DNA of 6,864 nucleotides, taken from Pseudomonadota bacterium (GTDB taxonomy: Bacteria > Pseudomonadota > Gammaproteobacteria > Steroidobacterales > Steroidobacteraceae). The stretch spans positions 1-6,864 of the forward strand of contig CANGMU010000127.1 of assembly GCA_947454665.1 (NCBI GenBank). The letters are read 5' to 3'. This document shows, one piece after another, positions 5,863 to 6,864 of the stretch. The notes beneath the pieces are model-generated. The model made no database searches and was not told where the DNA came from. It saw nothing but the letters and a program-made list of their open reading frames with translations. A program made the translations under genes and the position numbers. The number at the start of each line of letters is the position of its first letter. Position 1 is the stretch's first letter.

Positions 5863-6864
5863 TCGCTGCGCCGCCCCCTGTTGTCAGGACAGCATAATGG
5901 AAGCCATCTGTCGCCGCGCCGGGTCCGGCCTGGCGCAGGCTCGGCAGCAGTTGCAGCCCCGAGCCGGTCGCTTCAATGCCAGGCGGCAGGCGCCACTGGG
6001 CCGGCGGCACGCGCCTGAGACCGGTGCCGCCCTCGGCGATCACGCGATCCACCAGCTCGGCGTTTTCCTGCGGCAGCACGGAGCAGGTCGCATAAACCAG
6101 TCGGCCACCCGGCGCCAGCAGCGCCGCCGCACGGCGCAGCATCGCGCCCTGCTGCTCGGCGAAGCCGGCGATGTCGGTCGGACGGCGCAGCAGCTTGATG
6201 TCGGGATGCCGGCGGATCACGCCCGTCGCCGAACAGGGCGCGTCGAGCAGGATGCGATCGAAGGGACGCCCATCCCACCAGGTCGGCTCGCCGGCGAAAT
6301 CGGCGCACACCAGCGTGGCCGGTCGCTGCAGGCGTTCCAGGTTGCGGGCCACGCGCTTGAGGCGGCCCGGCGAGCTGTCCAGCGCCACGAGCTCCGCCAA
6401 GCCTGGCGTGTACTCCAGCAGGTGGCCGGTCTTGCCGCCCGGCGCGGCGCAGGCATCCAGCACGCGCTCGCCCGGCTGCGCATCAACCAGCCAGGCCGCC
6501 AATTGCGCGCCCGCGTCCTGCACGCTGACGCGACCTTCGGCAAACCCCGGCAGGGCATCCACGGCGGTCGGACCCGCAAGTACCACGGCCGAAGGCACGA
6601 GCCCCGGCGCTGCCTCGAATCCCGCAGCGGCCAGCGCGGCGAGGTAGTCCTCGCGCGAGCCGCGCGTGAGGTCCACGCGCAGCGTCATCGACGGATGTTC
6701 GTTGTTGGCGTCGAGCAGAGCCCGCGTCTGCGGGCCGTATGCCGCCTGCAGGGCTTCGACAAGCCAATTCGGGTGGGCCGTTGCCGTGGCCGGATTGCGG
6801 TCCACCGCAGCGAGACGCTCGGCCGATTCGCGCACGAAGCGGCGCAGGACGGCGTTCACGAAGC
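5852..6864 (-). CDS. rsmB: 16S rRNA (cytosine-967-C5)-methyltransferase RsmB, 5' truncated by the window
   Basis: The frame runs off the window edge, leaving about 336 residues of a protein usually near 430. The missing N-terminus would be most of the NusB-like RNA-binding domain, whose end is visible as FVNAVLRRFVRE. The GTG at 6857–6859 falls inside this conserved stretch and is not the start. Numbering from that valine, the SAM-binding motif DACAAPGGKTGHLLE starts at 135. DAPCSATGVIRRHPDI carries one active cysteine (C209) and VYATCSVLPQEN the other (C259), the two-cysteine arrangement of RNA m5C methyltransferases. The C-terminus has the family's LLP...DGFHYA ending. The enzyme transfers a methyl group from SAM to C967 of 16S rRNA (E. 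coli numbering). In many bacteria rsmB follows def and fmt; those genes would lie outside the window. It is the first visible gene of the operon-like - strand group, and its stop overlaps the DUF4390 start. Confidence 0.96.
   Translation of the reverse strand, partial: FVNAVLRRFVRESAERLAAVDRNPATATAHPNWLVEALQAAYGPQTRALLDANNEHPSMTLRVDLTRGSREDYLAALAAAGFEAAPGLVPSAVVLAGPTAVDALPGFAEGRVSVQDAGAQLAAWLVDAQPGERVLDACAAPGGKTGHLLEYTPGLAELVALDSSPGRLKRVARNLERLQRPATLVCADFAGEPTWWDGRPFDRILLDAPCSATGVIRRHPDIKLLRRPTDIAGFAEQQGAMLRRAAALLAPGGRLVYATCSVLPQENAELVDRVIAEGGTGLRRVPPAQWRLPPGIEATGSGLQLLPSLRQAGPGAATDGFHYAVLTTGGGAANAT

Overview
The window is a densely packed, GC-rich chromosomal segment from a gram-negative proteobacterium. 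Gammaproteobacteria is the best guess: the TerC and HtpX proteins resemble enteric Alx and HtpX, and the order rsmB–DUF4390–ntrY–ntrX is one I associate with gamma- and some betaproteobacteria. The genus cannot be named from the sequence. I saw no mobile element, CRISPR array, tRNA, rRNA or phage gene. No stretch over 300 bases lacks a gene; the only true intergenic gap is about 15 bases.

Layout. Positions 1–1703 on the + strand hold two genes with an ATGA overlap: the 3' part of a TerC-family membrane protein (5' end outside the window), then a complete htpX for a membrane zinc metalloprotease. Positions 1719–6864 on the - strand hold four overlapping genes. In transcription order these are rsmB (16S rRNA m5C methyltransferase, N-terminal part cut off by the window edge), a small exported DUF4390 protein, an NtrY-type membrane histidine kinase, and an NtrX-type response regulator. 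The two groups converge, with htpX and ntrX ending 15 bases apart.

How the genes work together. The - strand group looks like one translationally coupled operon (overlaps of 11, about 19 and 4 bases) joining an rRNA-modification gene to an envelope-sensing two-component system. DUF4390 is predicted to be exported and sits directly before the kinase, so it is a candidate accessory to the kinase's roughly 180-residue extracytoplasmic region. The + strand pair concerns the inner membrane: a probable metal (Mn) transporter and a zinc protease for membrane protein quality control.

The most notable point is the NtrX-like regulator. Its receiver domain and Fis-type DNA-binding domain look intact. 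Its central AAA+ domain lacks the GAFTGA loop needed to contact sigma-54, has Arg for the Walker A Lys, Ser-Gly for the Walker B Asp-Glu, and Gln for the second arginine finger. The kinase partner keeps all its catalytic boxes. This suggests a phosphorelay whose output no longer depends on sigma-54 or ATP hydrolysis. The other genes look ordinary for their families.
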